Of a stretch of DNA of 64,000 bases, positions 17,437-25,820 are shown one piece after another. The position numbers and the translations under genes are program-made. Origin of the DNA: an uncultured Clostridia bacterium. Lineage in GTDB: Bacteria > Bacillota > Clostridia > Oscillospirales > Ruminococcaceae. A model generated the notes under the pieces. The model saw only the letters and a program-made list of their open reading frames with translations, made no database searches and had not been told where the DNA came from. Position 1 is the stretch's first letter; the number at the start of each line of letters is the position of its first letter. The stretch is from positions 72,920 to 136,919 of the forward strand of contig CAMUJF010000005.1 in the NCBI GenBank assembly GCA_947089135.1. The letters run 5' to 3'.

Positions 17437-18261
17437 ATGTACATATACGTTGATATACTTATAATCACAAACATCTACGCAAACTTTTTTTTGCTTAAAA
17501 CTACGGCAAGACTTATCCATACACCGCTGAGAAATAGCAAATGCATTATAGGTGCCTTTGTCGGCAGTCTGTTTTCACTTATAATACTGCTTCCTCCGAT
17601 AAATTCATTTTTGCTGCTTCTTATACGGATATTGTCTGCAATACTTATGATAGAGGTATCGTTCGGCGGAGGAAAATCTCCCCGTGAGCTTTTTAAAACG
17701 GGAGTAACTTTCTTTTTTGTATGTTTTATTTTTGCAGGAATAGAATACGGACTGGCAGTTCTTTCGGGCGGAAAAAATATGCTTTGGCATAATTCAACGC
17801 TGTATGTAAATGTTTCTCTTCTGACACTGGTTATTTCAACTATAGTTTCATATGCTGCCGTGTGTTTTTTTCGTTACTATATGGACGGAAAAAACTCTGC
17901 AGACACAATGTATGATCTGATAATAACAAGAAATGGAAAAACAGTATCGGTCAATGCCGTCGGCGACACCTGCAATAATCTCACAGACGTATTTACCGGT
18001 AAACCTGTCATTGTCTGCAGCAAAAGCAGCGTCCTCGGACTTTTAAAGGATAATGAACCCGACATGGAAACTTCTGGCGGCGGATGGAGACTTATCCCGT
18101 TTTCCACGATTCATTCAGAGGGGATGCTTCCTATTTTCAAGCCGTCGGAAATTATTGTTAAGAACACAGAAAACGGTGCTATTAAATCTATTGACGTCTA
18201 TATCGGCGTTACGGATAAGGAAATGGAACACGCTGTTTTCAATCCCAAAATACTTAGATAA
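17437..18261 (+). CDS. spoIIGA: Sporulation sigma-E processing peptidase SpoIIGA
   Basis: 274 residues. Five hydrophobic segments fill about 1-148 (starting YVDILIITNIYANFFLL), followed by a cytoplasmic aspartic-protease-like domain. In Bacillus SpoIIGA sits in the septal membrane and, once signalled from the forespore by SpoIIR, cleaves pro-sigma-E. Here the catalytic Asp motif reads GDTCN at residues 176-180, with Cys where DSGN/DTGN has Gly. The ribosome site before the ATG is weak. sigE follows at 24 bases, the classical spoIIG operon. Confidence 0.92.
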   Translation: MYIYVDILIITNIYANFFLLKTTARLIHTPLRNSKCIIGAFVGSLFSLIILLPPINSFLLLLIRILSAILMIEVSFGGGKSPRELFKTGVTFFFVCFIFAGIEYGLAVLSGGKNMLWHNSTLYVNVSLLTLVISTIVSYAAVCFFRYYMDGKNSADTMYDLIITRNGKTVSVNAVGDTCNNLTDVFTGKPVIVCSKSSVLGLLKDNEPDMETSGGGWRLIPFSTIHSEGMLPIFKPSEIIVKNTENGAIKSIDVYIGVTDKEMEHAVFNPKILR

Positions 18262-18284
18262 AATTTTGAAAGGAATGACCAACA

Positions 18285-19010
18285 TTGAATATCCGTACAA
18301 AAATAATCGACAGAATTAAACTCGTTTGGCGGCAAATAATACTGCGAAAAAATGTTAAAAACATTTTTTACATAAACGGATCTGAAACTCTCCCCGCTCC
18401 CCTTTCAAAGTCTCAGGAAGAAGAAGTTTTCCTGATGCTTGAAACCGATGAGGAAAACGCTCGCCGTATCCTTATCACGCATAATCTCCGTCTTGTGGTA
18501 TATATTGCCAAAAAATTTGAATCCACAGGAATAGGCATAGAAGATCTGGTATCAATAGGCACAATAGGACTTATCAAGGCGGTAAAGACTTTTTGTCCCA
18601 GCAAAAACATCAAGCTTGCGACTTATGCTTCACGCTGCATAGAAAATGAGATACTTATGTTCCTGCGCAAGTCCAGTCAATACAAAAACGAAATATCAAT
18701 AGATGAGCCTCTCAATATTGACTGGGACGGAAACGAACTGCTGCTATCCGATATTCTTGGCACGGACGAGGATACCGTTAACGGCAACATAGAAAGCGAG
18801 GCGGAAAAATCCATACTACTTGAAGCTGTGGAAAGGCTTCCGGAACGAGAAAAATGCATTATGAAAATGCGGTTCGGTCTTACAGACGGAAAAGAAAAAA
18901 CACAGAAGGAAGTGGCAGACATCATAGGGATATCCCAATCATACATTTCAAGACTGGAAAAACGCATCATAAAAAAGCTTCGGCGTGAACTTGAAAAGGT
19001 TATCTCATAA
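18285..19010 (+). CDS. sigE: Sporulation sigma factor SigE (pro-sigma-E)
   Basis: 241 residues. The N-terminal extension (about 1-30, with WRQIILRKNVKNIFYINGSE) resembles the pro-sequence removed by SpoIIGA. Region 2 is shown by ARRILITHNLRLVVYIAKKFESTG and EDLVSIGTIGLIKAV. Region 4 is shown by EREKCIMKMRFGL and the recognition helix ISQSYISRLEKRIIKKLR. It directs mother-cell transcription. The start is TTG at 18285, spaced from AAAGGAATG. It follows spoIIGA and precedes sigG, the conserved order. Confidence 0.95.
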   Translation: MNIRTKIIDRIKLVWRQIILRKNVKNIFYINGSETLPAPLSKSQEEEVFLMLETDEENARRILITHNLRLVVYIAKKFESTGIGIEDLVSIGTIGLIKAVKTFCPSKNIKLATYASRCIENEILMFLRKSSQYKNEISIDEPLNIDWDGNELLLSDILGTDEDTVNGNIESEAEKSILLEAVERLPEREKCIMKMRFGLTDGKEKTQKEVADIIGISQSYISRLEKRIIKKLRRELEKVIS

Positions 19011-19036
19011 TTTCCAATTTTTGTATGGCCCCAGAA

Positions 19037-19067
19037 TGAATATTAAAAACGGCTCCTGACAATAATT
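19037..19067 (+). promoter_or_regulatory. Candidate forespore (sigma-G/F-like) promoter for sigG
   Basis: TGAATA (19037-19042), 18 bases, AATAATT (19061-19067). The -10 matches 5 of 7 of the sigma-G type CATAMTA. A start about 7 bases further on would fall in the loop of the hairpin at 19052-19090. Low confidence, judged by eye. Confidence 0.3.
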
Positions 19068-19090
19068 TTAGTAATATTATTGTCAGGAGC
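19052..19090 (+). promoter_or_regulatory. Perfect 15-bp hairpin that buries the sigG ribosome site
   Basis: GCTCCTGACAATAAT (19052-19066) and ATTATTGTCAGGAGC (19076-19090) are perfectly complementary around a 9-base loop. The right arm contains the sigG Shine-Dalgarno CAGGAG, and the ATG is 7 bases after the stem. There is no T run, so this is not a normal terminator. It should block sigG translation on transcripts reading through from sigE. Confidence 0.85.
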
Positions 19091-19097
19091 TAAAATT

Positions 19098-19877
19098 ATG
19101 TACTACAATAAGGTTGATATAAGCGGCGTGGATACGTCAAAGCTTACGGTTTTAAAGGAATCGGAAAAGCTTGAGCTTCTTAAGCTTTGCAAAAAAGGCG
19201 GCGCGGAGGGCAAGGAAGCCCGTAAAAAACTTATAAACGGAAACCTGCGTCTTGTCCTGAGCGTTATCCAGAAGTTTATCGGACGTGGCGAAAACGCTGA
19301 CGATCTGTTTCAGGTAGGCTGTATCGGACTTATGAAAGCAATTGACAACTTTAATACCGACCTTGACGTGCGATTCTCAACATATGCCGTCCCAATGATA
19401 TGCGGAGAAGTACGGCGCTATATGCGCGACAATAATCCAATAAGAGTAAGCCGTTCTCTCCGCGATCTGGCGTACAAAGCCATGCAGGCAAAAGAACAGC
19501 TTATAAATAAAAATCAAAAAGAACCAACGATAAAAGAGATCGCCGATCTTATAGGAGTAAAACAATCGGACGTTGTTCTTGCTTTGGAAAGCATTACAGA
19601 TCCGATATCTTTGTATGAACCGGTATACTCCGACGCCGGAGACACCCTTTATGTACTTGACCAAGTCGGCGACAAGAACGACGATTCCAACTGGCTGGAC
19701 GAGATATCCCTTAAAGAAGCAATAAATCTGCTTCAGCCCAGAGAAAAAAACATTTTGTACCTAAGATTTTTTCTCGGAAAAACTCAAGTGGAAGTTGCAA
19801 ACGAGATAGGAATATCACAGGCGCAGGTATCACGGTTGGAAAAAAACACTCTGGGGAAAATTAAAGGACAAATATAG
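19098..19877 (+). CDS. sigG: Forespore sigma factor SigG
   Basis: About 259 residues from the ATG at 19098. A TTG opens the same frame 18 bases earlier but has no ribosome site, whereas CAGGAGC is well placed for this ATG. The N-terminus (YNKVDISGVDTSKL) is the SigG signature. Region 2 has LFQVGCIGLMKAIDNFN and RFSTYAVPMICGEVRRYMRDN. Region 3 begins IRVSRSLRDLAYKAM. Region 4 has REKNILYLRFFLGKTQ and an ISQAQVSRLEK helix. It controls late forespore genes. Its ribosome site lies in a hairpin (see 19052-19090). Confidence 0.96.
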   Translation: MYYNKVDISGVDTSKLTVLKESEKLELLKLCKKGGAEGKEARKKLINGNLRLVLSVIQKFIGRGENADDLFQVGCIGLMKAIDNFNTDLDVRFSTYAVPMICGEVRRYMRDNNPIRVSRSLRDLAYKAMQAKEQLINKNQKEPTIKEIADLIGVKQSDVVLALESITDPISLYEPVYSDAGDTLYVLDQVGDKNDDSNWLDEISLKEAINLLQPREKNILYLRFFLGKTQVEVANEIGISQAQVSRLEKNTLGKIKGQI

Positions 19878-19888
19878 CATTCTGTGTT

Positions 19889-20064
19889 GACGGTTTGATC
19901 GGTTTCCGTGAAGCAATCAACGCAGCGTAGTTTGATTTCCTCTCTTAATATTTTTCCCGCATGGTGAGACGGTATTCACGCCTATGACGCTCATACCGTC
20001 TCACCATGCAGGTACACTGTAGATAAGAGGAAATCCAAAATTTTGCTTGCCATTGCAAACCGTC
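19889..20064. repeat. 176-bp nested palindromic element between sigG and rubrerythrin
   Basis: Matching arms nest inwards: GACGGTTTG (19889-19897) with CAAACCGTC (20056-20064); AAGCAA with TTGCTT (20044-20049); TTGATTTCCTCT...TTA with TAAGAGGAAATC (20024-20035), with a small bulge; and a perfect 17-bp inner stem at 19959-19975 and 19993-20009. There is no open frame of note. It may be a MITE-like repeat, a structured RNA, or a bidirectional transcription barrier between convergent genes. Confidence 0.75.
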
Positions 20065-20136
20065 TATTGTATGACTGGTTTTGCTTTTACATAAAATTGG
20101 GTGGAATCTCGCCTTTTCCCGTATTATTTATTGTAA

Positions 20137-20670
20137 TCAGTAATTTTCTTTTCTTACCTCAAAATAGCTCTGTGGATGGTTACATACAGGACATACGTCG
20201 GGAGCTTTCTTTCCCATAACAAGATGACCGCAGTTCCTGCATTCCCACATTTTCATTTCGCCTTTTTCAAATACCTGCTGCATCTCTATGTTGTTAAGCA
20301 GCGCGCGGTAACGCTCCTCATGAGCCTTTTCGATTGCTCCCACAGCTCTGAATTTAGCCGCAAGCTCGGTAAAGCCTTCTTCCTCGGCGTCCTTCGCGAA
20401 GCTTTCGTACATATCAGTCCACTCATAGTTTTCACCGTCAGCAGCGGCAGCAAGATTAGCTTTTGTATCTCCGATACCGCTCAAAGCCTTAAACCACATT
20501 TTAGCGTGTTCCTTTTCGTTGTCAGCCGTTTTTAGGAATATCTCCGCTATCTGCTCATATCCCTCTTTTTTGGCAACGCTTGCAAAATATGTATATTTGT
20601 TTCTTGCCTGGCTTTCTCCCGCAAAAGCAGAAAGAAGATTTGCTTCGGTTTTTGTTCCCTTAAGTTCCAT
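20137..20670 (-). CDS. rbr: Rubrerythrin
   Basis: 177 residues. The N-terminal ferritin-like diiron domain has E-rich helices (LLSAFAGESQARNKYTYFA at 11-29; ADNEKEHAKMWF; EEEGFTELAAKFRAVGAIEKAHEERY). The C-terminal rubredoxin-type iron site has CRNCG and CPVCNHPQSYF (about 143-168). It reduces hydrogen peroxide in anaerobes, taking electrons through rubredoxin-like partners. It has its own consensus promoter (20703-20731) and is convergent with sigG across the palindromic element. Confidence 0.96.
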   Translation of the reverse strand: MELKGTKTEANLLSAFAGESQARNKYTYFASVAKKEGYEQIAEIFLKTADNEKEHAKMWFKALSGIGDTKANLAAAADGENYEWTDMYESFAKDAEEEGFTELAAKFRAVGAIEKAHEERYRALLNNIEMQQVFEKGEMKMWECRNCGHLVMGKKAPDVCPVCNHPQSYFEVRKENY

Positions 20671-20702
20671 AAGAAATACCTCTTTTCCAAATATTTTTAT
20701 TA

Positions 20703-20731
20703 ATTATACACTATAATACGTTTATTGTCAA
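20703..20731 (-). promoter_or_regulatory. Consensus promoter of rubrerythrin
   Basis: On the minus strand TTGACA (20726-20731), 17 bases, TATAAT (20703-20708), ending about 33 bases before the start codon. I saw no obvious PerR box. Confidence 0.8.
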
Positions 20732-20850
20732 GAAATTTTACTCCGCGGTACAAAAAATCCTATGTGCAGAAAACATTAAAATCGGAATTTTATACAAATT
20801 TTCAGAATATTGTCTATTGCAAATTATGTGCTTTAAGATACATTTATTAA

Positions 20851-20887
20851 AATACTTTTATCGGAAGAAAATTTTCCGAAAAGTATT
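20851..20887. promoter_or_regulatory. Inverted repeat at the -35 of the GH2 gene, possible operator
   Basis: AATACTTTTATCGGAA (20851-20866) pairs with TTCCGAAAAGTATT (20874-20887), differing only by a two-base bulge. The right arm abuts the -35 element TTGTCA at 20886. The placement suits a regulator site controlled by sugar; the regulator is unknown. Confidence 0.5.
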
Positions 20888-20914
20888 GTCATATGCAATA
20901 ATTTGTGTTAAAAT
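20886..20914 (+). promoter_or_regulatory. Promoter of the GH2 glycosidase gene
   Basis: TTGTCA (20886-20891), 17 bases, TAAAAT (20909-20914), 74 bases before the ATG. Confidence 0.55.
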
Positions 20915-20987
20915 TAATATCAATTTATTGCGATATTTCAGGCAACAAGCGATCTTCCCATAAAAAATCATAACGGAGGCTGAAAAT

Positions 20988-23900
20988 ATGAAAAAACTAT
21001 TTAACAACGACTGGAAGTTCCAGAAAACTGACGTAGAGCTTTCATTGAACAATCTGAAAGAAAGCGATTGGAAAAAGGTCGATATCCCCCACGACTGGCT
21101 TATTCACCAAACAAAAGACCTATATGAAACAAGCGCGGGCTGGTACAGAAAAAGCTTTACGGTGAATGGTTCTGCCGCCGCAAGGATCGTACGCTTCGAG
21201 GGCGTATATATGGATACTTCTGTATGGGTAAACGGCAAACCCGCAGGCGAGTGGAAATACGGTTACTCTACTTTCGAGTTCGATATTACAGCTCTGCTTC
21301 ACGAGGGAGAAAACGAGATCGTGGTAAAGGTCTCCCACCGTTCCCCAAACTCTCGTTGGTACTCGGGTGCGGGCATCTTCCGCAATGTTTATCTGCTGGA
21401 ACATAAAGGCGCATATCTGAAATCCGACGGAGTGTACTTCTCCGAAAAAAAAGACGCTCAGAACAGCGGTATCAGAAATATCAAGCTATCAGCAGAAAGC
21501 GTTGGAGGAGACGCGGTTGAATACATTATTTCAGATGAAAACGGAAACGTTCTATTGACCGAAAAAGGCAAGCCCAATGAGGAAATAACCGTAACCGCTG
21601 AAAATCCACGTCTCTGGGATACTGATTCGCCATACCTTTACACCCTTGAAACAAAGCTTTACGACGGCGGAACCGTTACGGACAGCCAGTCCTGCAAGAT
21701 CGGCTTCAGAACAATAGAATTCAGGTCGGACAGCGGTTTCTGGCTTAACGGCAAAAACATCAAGCTGAACGGAGTGTGTCTCCACCATGATTTGGGCGCG
21801 TTAGGCGCGGCAGTAAACAAGACTGCTCTGAAACGGCAGCTTATCGCCATGAAAGAAATGGGCGCAAACGCTGTCAGAACGTCCCACAATCCCCCGGCTG
21901 TTGAATTTATGGAGCTTTGCGATGAAATGGGAATACTGGTTGACAGCGAAGCTTTCGATATGTGGGAACTGAAAAAGACCGATTACGACTACGCACGCTT
22001 CTTTGACGACTGGTATGTCCGTGATGTGGCAAGTTGGGTGCGCCGCGACAGAAATCACCCCTCGGTTATAATGTGGAGCGTAGGCAACGAAATTTACGAT
22101 ACGCACTCGTCTCCAAGAGGAGTTGATGTCACAAAGATGCTCTGCTCCGAGGTCAGAAAGCACGACTTTAACCATAACGCGTACACCACTATAGGATCCA
22201 ACTATATTGAGTGGGAGGGCGCGCAGAACTGCGCCATGGAGATCGAGACTGTTGGCTACAACTACGGTGAGAGGCTTTATGAGGACCATCACCGCCGTCA
22301 CCCCGAATGGAACATTTACGGCAGCGAGACTGCCGCAAGAGTACAGAGCAGAAACGTATATCACTTTCCTAAATCTGCAGCGTACATAACCCACGACGAT
22401 ATGCAATGCTCATGTTTGGAAAACTGCCGCGCAGGAATCTCCGAACGCACCGCTCAGACCTCAATTATCGCCGACAGGGACACGCCTTTCTGCGCGGGAC
22501 AGTTCATTTGGACGGGCAGCGATTATCTTGGCGAACCAAGTCCCTATTCCACAAAAAATTCATACTATGGTCAGATAGATACCGCAGGCTTCCGCAAGGA
22601 CAGCTACTACCTGTATCAGGCGGCATGGACGGACAAGACCGTGCTGCACCTTATGCCTTACTGGGATTTTAACGACGGTCAGCTTATCGACGTTATGGTG
22701 TACACTAATCAGCCATATGCCGAACTGTTCTTTAACGGAAAGTCTATGGGTAAAAAATCTATTGAGGGTGTCTACAGCGCTGACTGGCAGCTTCCCTACC
22801 AAAAAGGCGAGCTTAAAGCGGTTTCCTATAATAAAGACGGAAATATTACGGCCGAGGACAGCGTGCGCTCCTTCGGCGATACAGCAGAAATACGTCTCAC
22901 GCCCGACAAAACCGTACTGAAAGCCGATGGAGACGACATGATATTTTTAGACATCTCCGCTTATGACTCTGAAGGAACCTTTGTCGCAAATGCACGAAAC
23001 CGTGTAATAGTCGAGGTAAGCGGAGCGGGACGTTTGGTCGGTCTCGACAGCGGCGACAGCACCGATTACGACGAGTTCAAATCCACCTCGAAAAAGCTTT
23101 TCGGCGGCAAGCTTCTTGCTATGATTGCAGGAAAAGACCGGGACGGCGAAATTATGGTCAAAGTTACTTCCGAGGGACTTCCTGAAGCTTTGCTTACTCT
23201 CTCAGCGGAAAAGGCTGAAATGCCCGACGGATCGGCCAACGCATTTGAGGAAAACCGTCCTGTTGGCACTATGAAAGAGATACCTGTAAGAAAGATAGAG
23301 CTTTCAGCAGCTGCGCAGCATTTTGACGGACAACTTACCGAAACGGAGGTCACAGCAAAAATCCTGCCTGAAAACGCTGACTACAGCGTAGAGTGGGCTG
23401 CCGTTACCGAAACCGGAGTTATTACCAATCTTGCCACTGTTGAGTCTATTGAAGAAAGTGGCTGCAAAGCAAAGGTAAAGGTATTTGGAGATGGAAAATT
23501 CAGGCTCCGCTGTTATTGCAGAAACGGCAAACCCGACCCGGAGGTAATTTCCGAATTGGAAATGGATATTAATGGACTGGGCAGCGTGATTATAAATCCA
23601 TACGCCGGTCTTGTAAAAGGAAGCCTCTACAACATGAGTCCCTCACAGCTTGACGAAGTATCAGAGGGCGGAGTCAAGATCGCGCGCGGAAGCGGAAATA
23701 TCGTGGGCTTCCGCAACGTAGATTTCGGCAGAGCAGGTTCTGACAGTTTCTCCGTTACGCTCATCAACTGGCACAATAACGACGAAGTAGAATTCTCCGT
23801 ATGGAACGGAATGCCCCATGAGGACGGCTCGGAAAAGCTCGGTGATTTTAAATATCAAGCAGACTTTATCTGGCAAACATATCAGTCCAACAGCTTTAAG

Positions 23901-24362
23901 CTTGACCGTCCGTTAAAAGGTATTAATAATCTGTGCTTTGAATTTGAGGATTCTGAAAAAAGAATTTATTTCGGCGGATTCCTCTTTGAGGGCGAAGACG
24001 AATCCTACTCGGAAATATGCGCGGCAGATTTCTCGAATATCCGAGGTGATAGCTTTATCTCAACTGAAAACGGAGTTGAGCATATAGGCAACAACGTTTT
24101 TATCGACTACGACGGATTTGACTTCTCAAACGGCGTTACAAGCATTACTGTTAAGGGCAAAACCCGCAATGCCAACGACTCGGTACACATGAGGATCATC
24201 GGCGAAAACAGCGAGGTGAAAGAGATACTTGAATTTACCAAAAGCGAAGATTACATTGAAAAAAACTTTACGATACATAGCTTTACAGGAAAAGCCGATA
24301 TTAAGTTCGATTTCTTGCCGGGATGCGATTTCGATTTCATAAGTTTCAGATTCAATGCGTGA
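20988..24362 (+). CDS. Glycoside hydrolase family 2 protein, beta-galactosidase-like
   Basis: 1124 residues. Order: GH2 sugar-binding jelly roll (about 10-140, with the SRWYSGAGIFRNVYL hallmark), GH2 Ig-like domain (about 150-245), and TIM barrel (about 250-545). The barrel has acid/base Glu368 in MWSVGNE and nucleophile Glu447 in YGSETAA. A DUF4982-like region (about 555-630) and Ig-like regions (about 635-870) follow. Two CBM6-like beta-sandwich modules (about 885-1000 and 1005-1124) end the protein. There is no signal peptide, so the enzyme probably works on imported oligosaccharides in the cytoplasm. Exact substrate unknown; beta-galactosidase is the commonest activity of this architecture. 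Confidence 0.92.
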   Translation: MKKLFNNDWKFQKTDVELSLNNLKESDWKKVDIPHDWLIHQTKDLYETSAGWYRKSFTVNGSAAARIVRFEGVYMDTSVWVNGKPAGEWKYGYSTFEFDITALLHEGENEIVVKVSHRSPNSRWYSGAGIFRNVYLLEHKGAYLKSDGVYFSEKKDAQNSGIRNIKLSAESVGGDAVEYIISDENGNVLLTEKGKPNEEITVTAENPRLWDTDSPYLYTLETKLYDGGTVTDSQSCKIGFRTIEFRSDSGFWLNGKNIKLNGVCLHHDLGALGAAVNKTALKRQLIAMKEMGANAVRTSHNPPAVEFMELCDEMGILVDSEAFDMWELKKTDYDYARFFDDWYVRDVASWVRRDRNHPSVIMWSVGNEIYDTHSSPRGVDVTKMLCSEVRKHDFNHNAYTTIGSNYIEWEGAQNCAMEIETVGYNYGERLYEDHHRRHPEWNIYGSETAARVQSRNVYHFPKSAAYITHDDMQCSCLENCRAGISERTAQTSIIADRDTPFCAGQFIWTGSDYLGEPSPYSTKNSYYGQIDTAGFRKDSYYLYQAAWTDKTVLHLMPYWDFNDGQLIDVMVYTNQPYAELFFNGKSMGKKSIEGVYSADWQLPYQKGELKAVSYNKDGNITAEDSVRSFGDTAEIRLTPDKTVLKADGDDMIFLDISAYDSEGTFVANARNRVIVEVSGAGRLVGLDSGDSTDYDEFKSTSKKLFGGKLLAMIAGKDRDGEIMVKVTSEGLPEALLTLSAEKAEMPDGSANAFEENRPVGTMKEIPVRKIELSAAAQHFDGQLTETEVTAKILPENADYSVEWAAVTETGVITNLATVESIEESGCKAKVKVFGDGKFRLRCYCRNGKPDPEVISELEMDINGLGSVIINPYAGLVKGSLYNMSPSQLDEVSEGGVKIARGSGNIVGFRNVDFGRAGSDSFSVTLINWHNNDEVEFSVWNGMPHEDGSEKLGDFKYQADFIWQTYQSNSFKLDRPLKGINNLCFEFEDSEKRIYFGGFLFEGEDESYSEICAADFSNIRGDSFISTENGVEHIGNNVFIDYDGFDFSNGVTSITVKGKTRNANDSVHMRIIGENSEVKEILEFTKSEDYIEKNFTIHSFTGKADIKFDFLPGCDFDFISFRFNA

Positions 24363-24460
24363 TACTGTGTGCATACAACAGTATCAAATGTCCGAAGTGC
24401 AGAAAGGATTTCAGATATTATAAGCGTGGACAAAAAACGCACAGCTCCACCAAAACATGA
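24359..24460 (+). pseudogene. Tiny zinc-ribbon open frame, possible gene remnant
   Basis: A 33-codon frame starting at a GTG that overlaps the GH2 stop reads CPKCRKDFRYYKRGQKTHSS near its end, a single CxxC zinc-ribbon knuckle. No ribosome site is visible. A remnant or chance match is more likely than a real gene. Confidence 0.2.
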
Positions 24461-24533
24461 CATCAAGTAAATACGGAAAACAGCTTAAGAGTACCAAAAT
24501 ACTATATTAATTTAAAAGAAAGAAGTGCCTATT

Positions 24534-25748
24534 ATGAAATATGTTGTTTTGCTTTGCGATGGCATGGCTGACTACCCACTCGAAGAACTCGGCGGGGAAA
24601 CTCCGATGAGCAAATCGGCTACTCCGAACATGGATATGCTGGCTGAAAACTCTGTCATAGGACTTGTCAAGACTGTTGCCGACGGCATGAAACCCGGTTC
24701 GGATGTTGCTAACCTCTCCGTTTTGGGTTATGATCCTGCCGTATGCTATACAGGACGTTCTCCCCTTGAAGCAGGTTCTATAGGAATAGATATGCTTCCT
24801 GACGATGTTTCTTTCAGATGCAATCTTGTAACTGTATCAGACGAACCGAATTTTGAGGACAGGACTCTTGTGGATTACTGCGCTGATGATATTTCTACTG
24901 CGGAAGCCGAAGAACTTATAAGATTTCTTGCTTCACATTTTGACAATGATGAATTCAAACTCTACAGCGGAGTAAGCTACCGTCACTGTCTTATTTGGCA
25001 CGGCGGCACTCTTGATGTGGGTACTCTCACTCCTCCTCACGATATCACGGGACGAAAGGTTACGAACTATATTCCTAGCCATCCTAACGCAAAAAAGCTT
25101 TTTGATATGATGAAAAAAAGCTATGAACTGTTAAAAAATCACCCCGTTAATAAAGCAAGGATCGAACGCGGTCTGCGTCCTGCAAACTGCATTTGGCTCT
25201 GGGGCGAAGGCGTAAGAGCAAATCTTGAGAAGTTCTTTAACTGCTACGGTCTTAAAGGTTCTATGATATCTGCGGTAGACCTGCTTAAAGGTATTGGAAA
25301 ATTTGCCGGCATGAATGTTATTAACGTTGACGGTGCAACTGGATATATCGACACAAACTTCAAAGGAAAAGCGGAAGCTGCTCTTAAGGAGCTTGAAAAC
25401 GGTCAGGATTTTGTTTATATACACGTTGAGGCTCCCGATGAATGCGGTCACAGACATGAAATAGAAAACAAAGTTAAGTCGATCGAAATTATCGACAAAG
25501 AAATTCTCGGTACAATGCTTCCTGAACTTAATAAGTACGACGATTTCAAAATAATGATACTGCCGGATCACCCCACTCCCCTTTCTTTGAAAACACATAC
25601 AAACGACGCAGTACCATTTATGATTTATACCAAAAGCGTCAAAGCTGACGGCAAATCAGTATTTACGGAAAAAACCGCCGCTGAGACGGGCTTGTACATT
25701 GAAAAGGGCCCGTCAATCATGAAATATTTTATTGACCTTCATAAATAA
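24534..25748 (+). CDS. apgM: Cofactor-independent phosphoglycerate mutase, archaeal type (ApgM)
   Basis: About 404 residues, the alkaline-phosphatase superfamily enzyme interconverting 3- and 2-phosphoglycerate. KYVVLLCDGMADYPLEELGG is the metal-binding N-terminus. SDVANLSVLGYDP carries the catalytic Ser (DxxxxS). YIHVEAPDECGHRHE and LPDHPTPLSLKTHTNDAVPF supply the remaining metal ligands. A GTG opens the frame 9 bases earlier, but AGAAAGAAG is spaced for the ATG at 24534, which also matches the usual family start. A bidirectional terminator follows. Confidence 0.95.
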   Translation: MKYVVLLCDGMADYPLEELGGETPMSKSATPNMDMLAENSVIGLVKTVADGMKPGSDVANLSVLGYDPAVCYTGRSPLEAGSIGIDMLPDDVSFRCNLVTVSDEPNFEDRTLVDYCADDISTAEAEELIRFLASHFDNDEFKLYSGVSYRHCLIWHGGTLDVGTLTPPHDITGRKVTNYIPSHPNAKKLFDMMKKSYELLKNHPVNKARIERGLRPANCIWLWGEGVRANLEKFFNCYGLKGSMISAVDLLKGIGKFAGMNVINVDGATGYIDTNFKGKAEAALKELENGQDFVYIHVEAPDECGHRHEIENKVKSIEIIDKEILGTMLPELNKYDDFKIMILPDHPTPLSLKTHTNDAVPFMIYTKSVKADGKSVFTEKTAAETGLYIEKGPSIMKYFIDLHK

Positions 25749-25760
25749 ATGCAAAAATTA

Positions 25761-25797
25761 AAAAAGAGTATCTGCCGTCAAAGCAGATACTCTTTTT
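25761..25797. terminator. Bidirectional terminator between apgM and the Cys/Pro-rich gene
   Basis: AAAAAGAGTATCTGC and GCAGATACTCTTTTT form a perfect 15-bp stem with a 7-base loop. The A/T flanks serve both directions. Confidence 0.92.
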
Positions 25798-25820
25798 GCA
25801 TATTGAAAAAGATAATTCCC

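Larger units (their letters stand above)
20671..20987. other. Intergenic region with divergent promoters
   Basis: 317 bases without a gene between divergent rubrerythrin and GH2. It holds the rubrerythrin promoter (20703-20731), an AT-rich stretch with nothing recognised (20732-20850), an inverted repeat (20851-20887) and the GH2 promoter (20886-20914). GGAGG stands before the GH2 ATG. Confidence 0.6.

Noticed and set aside
19052..19090. sigE-sigG hairpin as a rho-independent terminator
   Set aside because: The stem is long and perfect but is followed by TAAAATTATG, not a T run, and its right arm is the sigG ribosome site.
24361..24385. Hairpin GATACTGT/ACAGTATC after the GH2 gene as a terminator
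   Set aside because: Short 8-bp stem with no T run afterwards.
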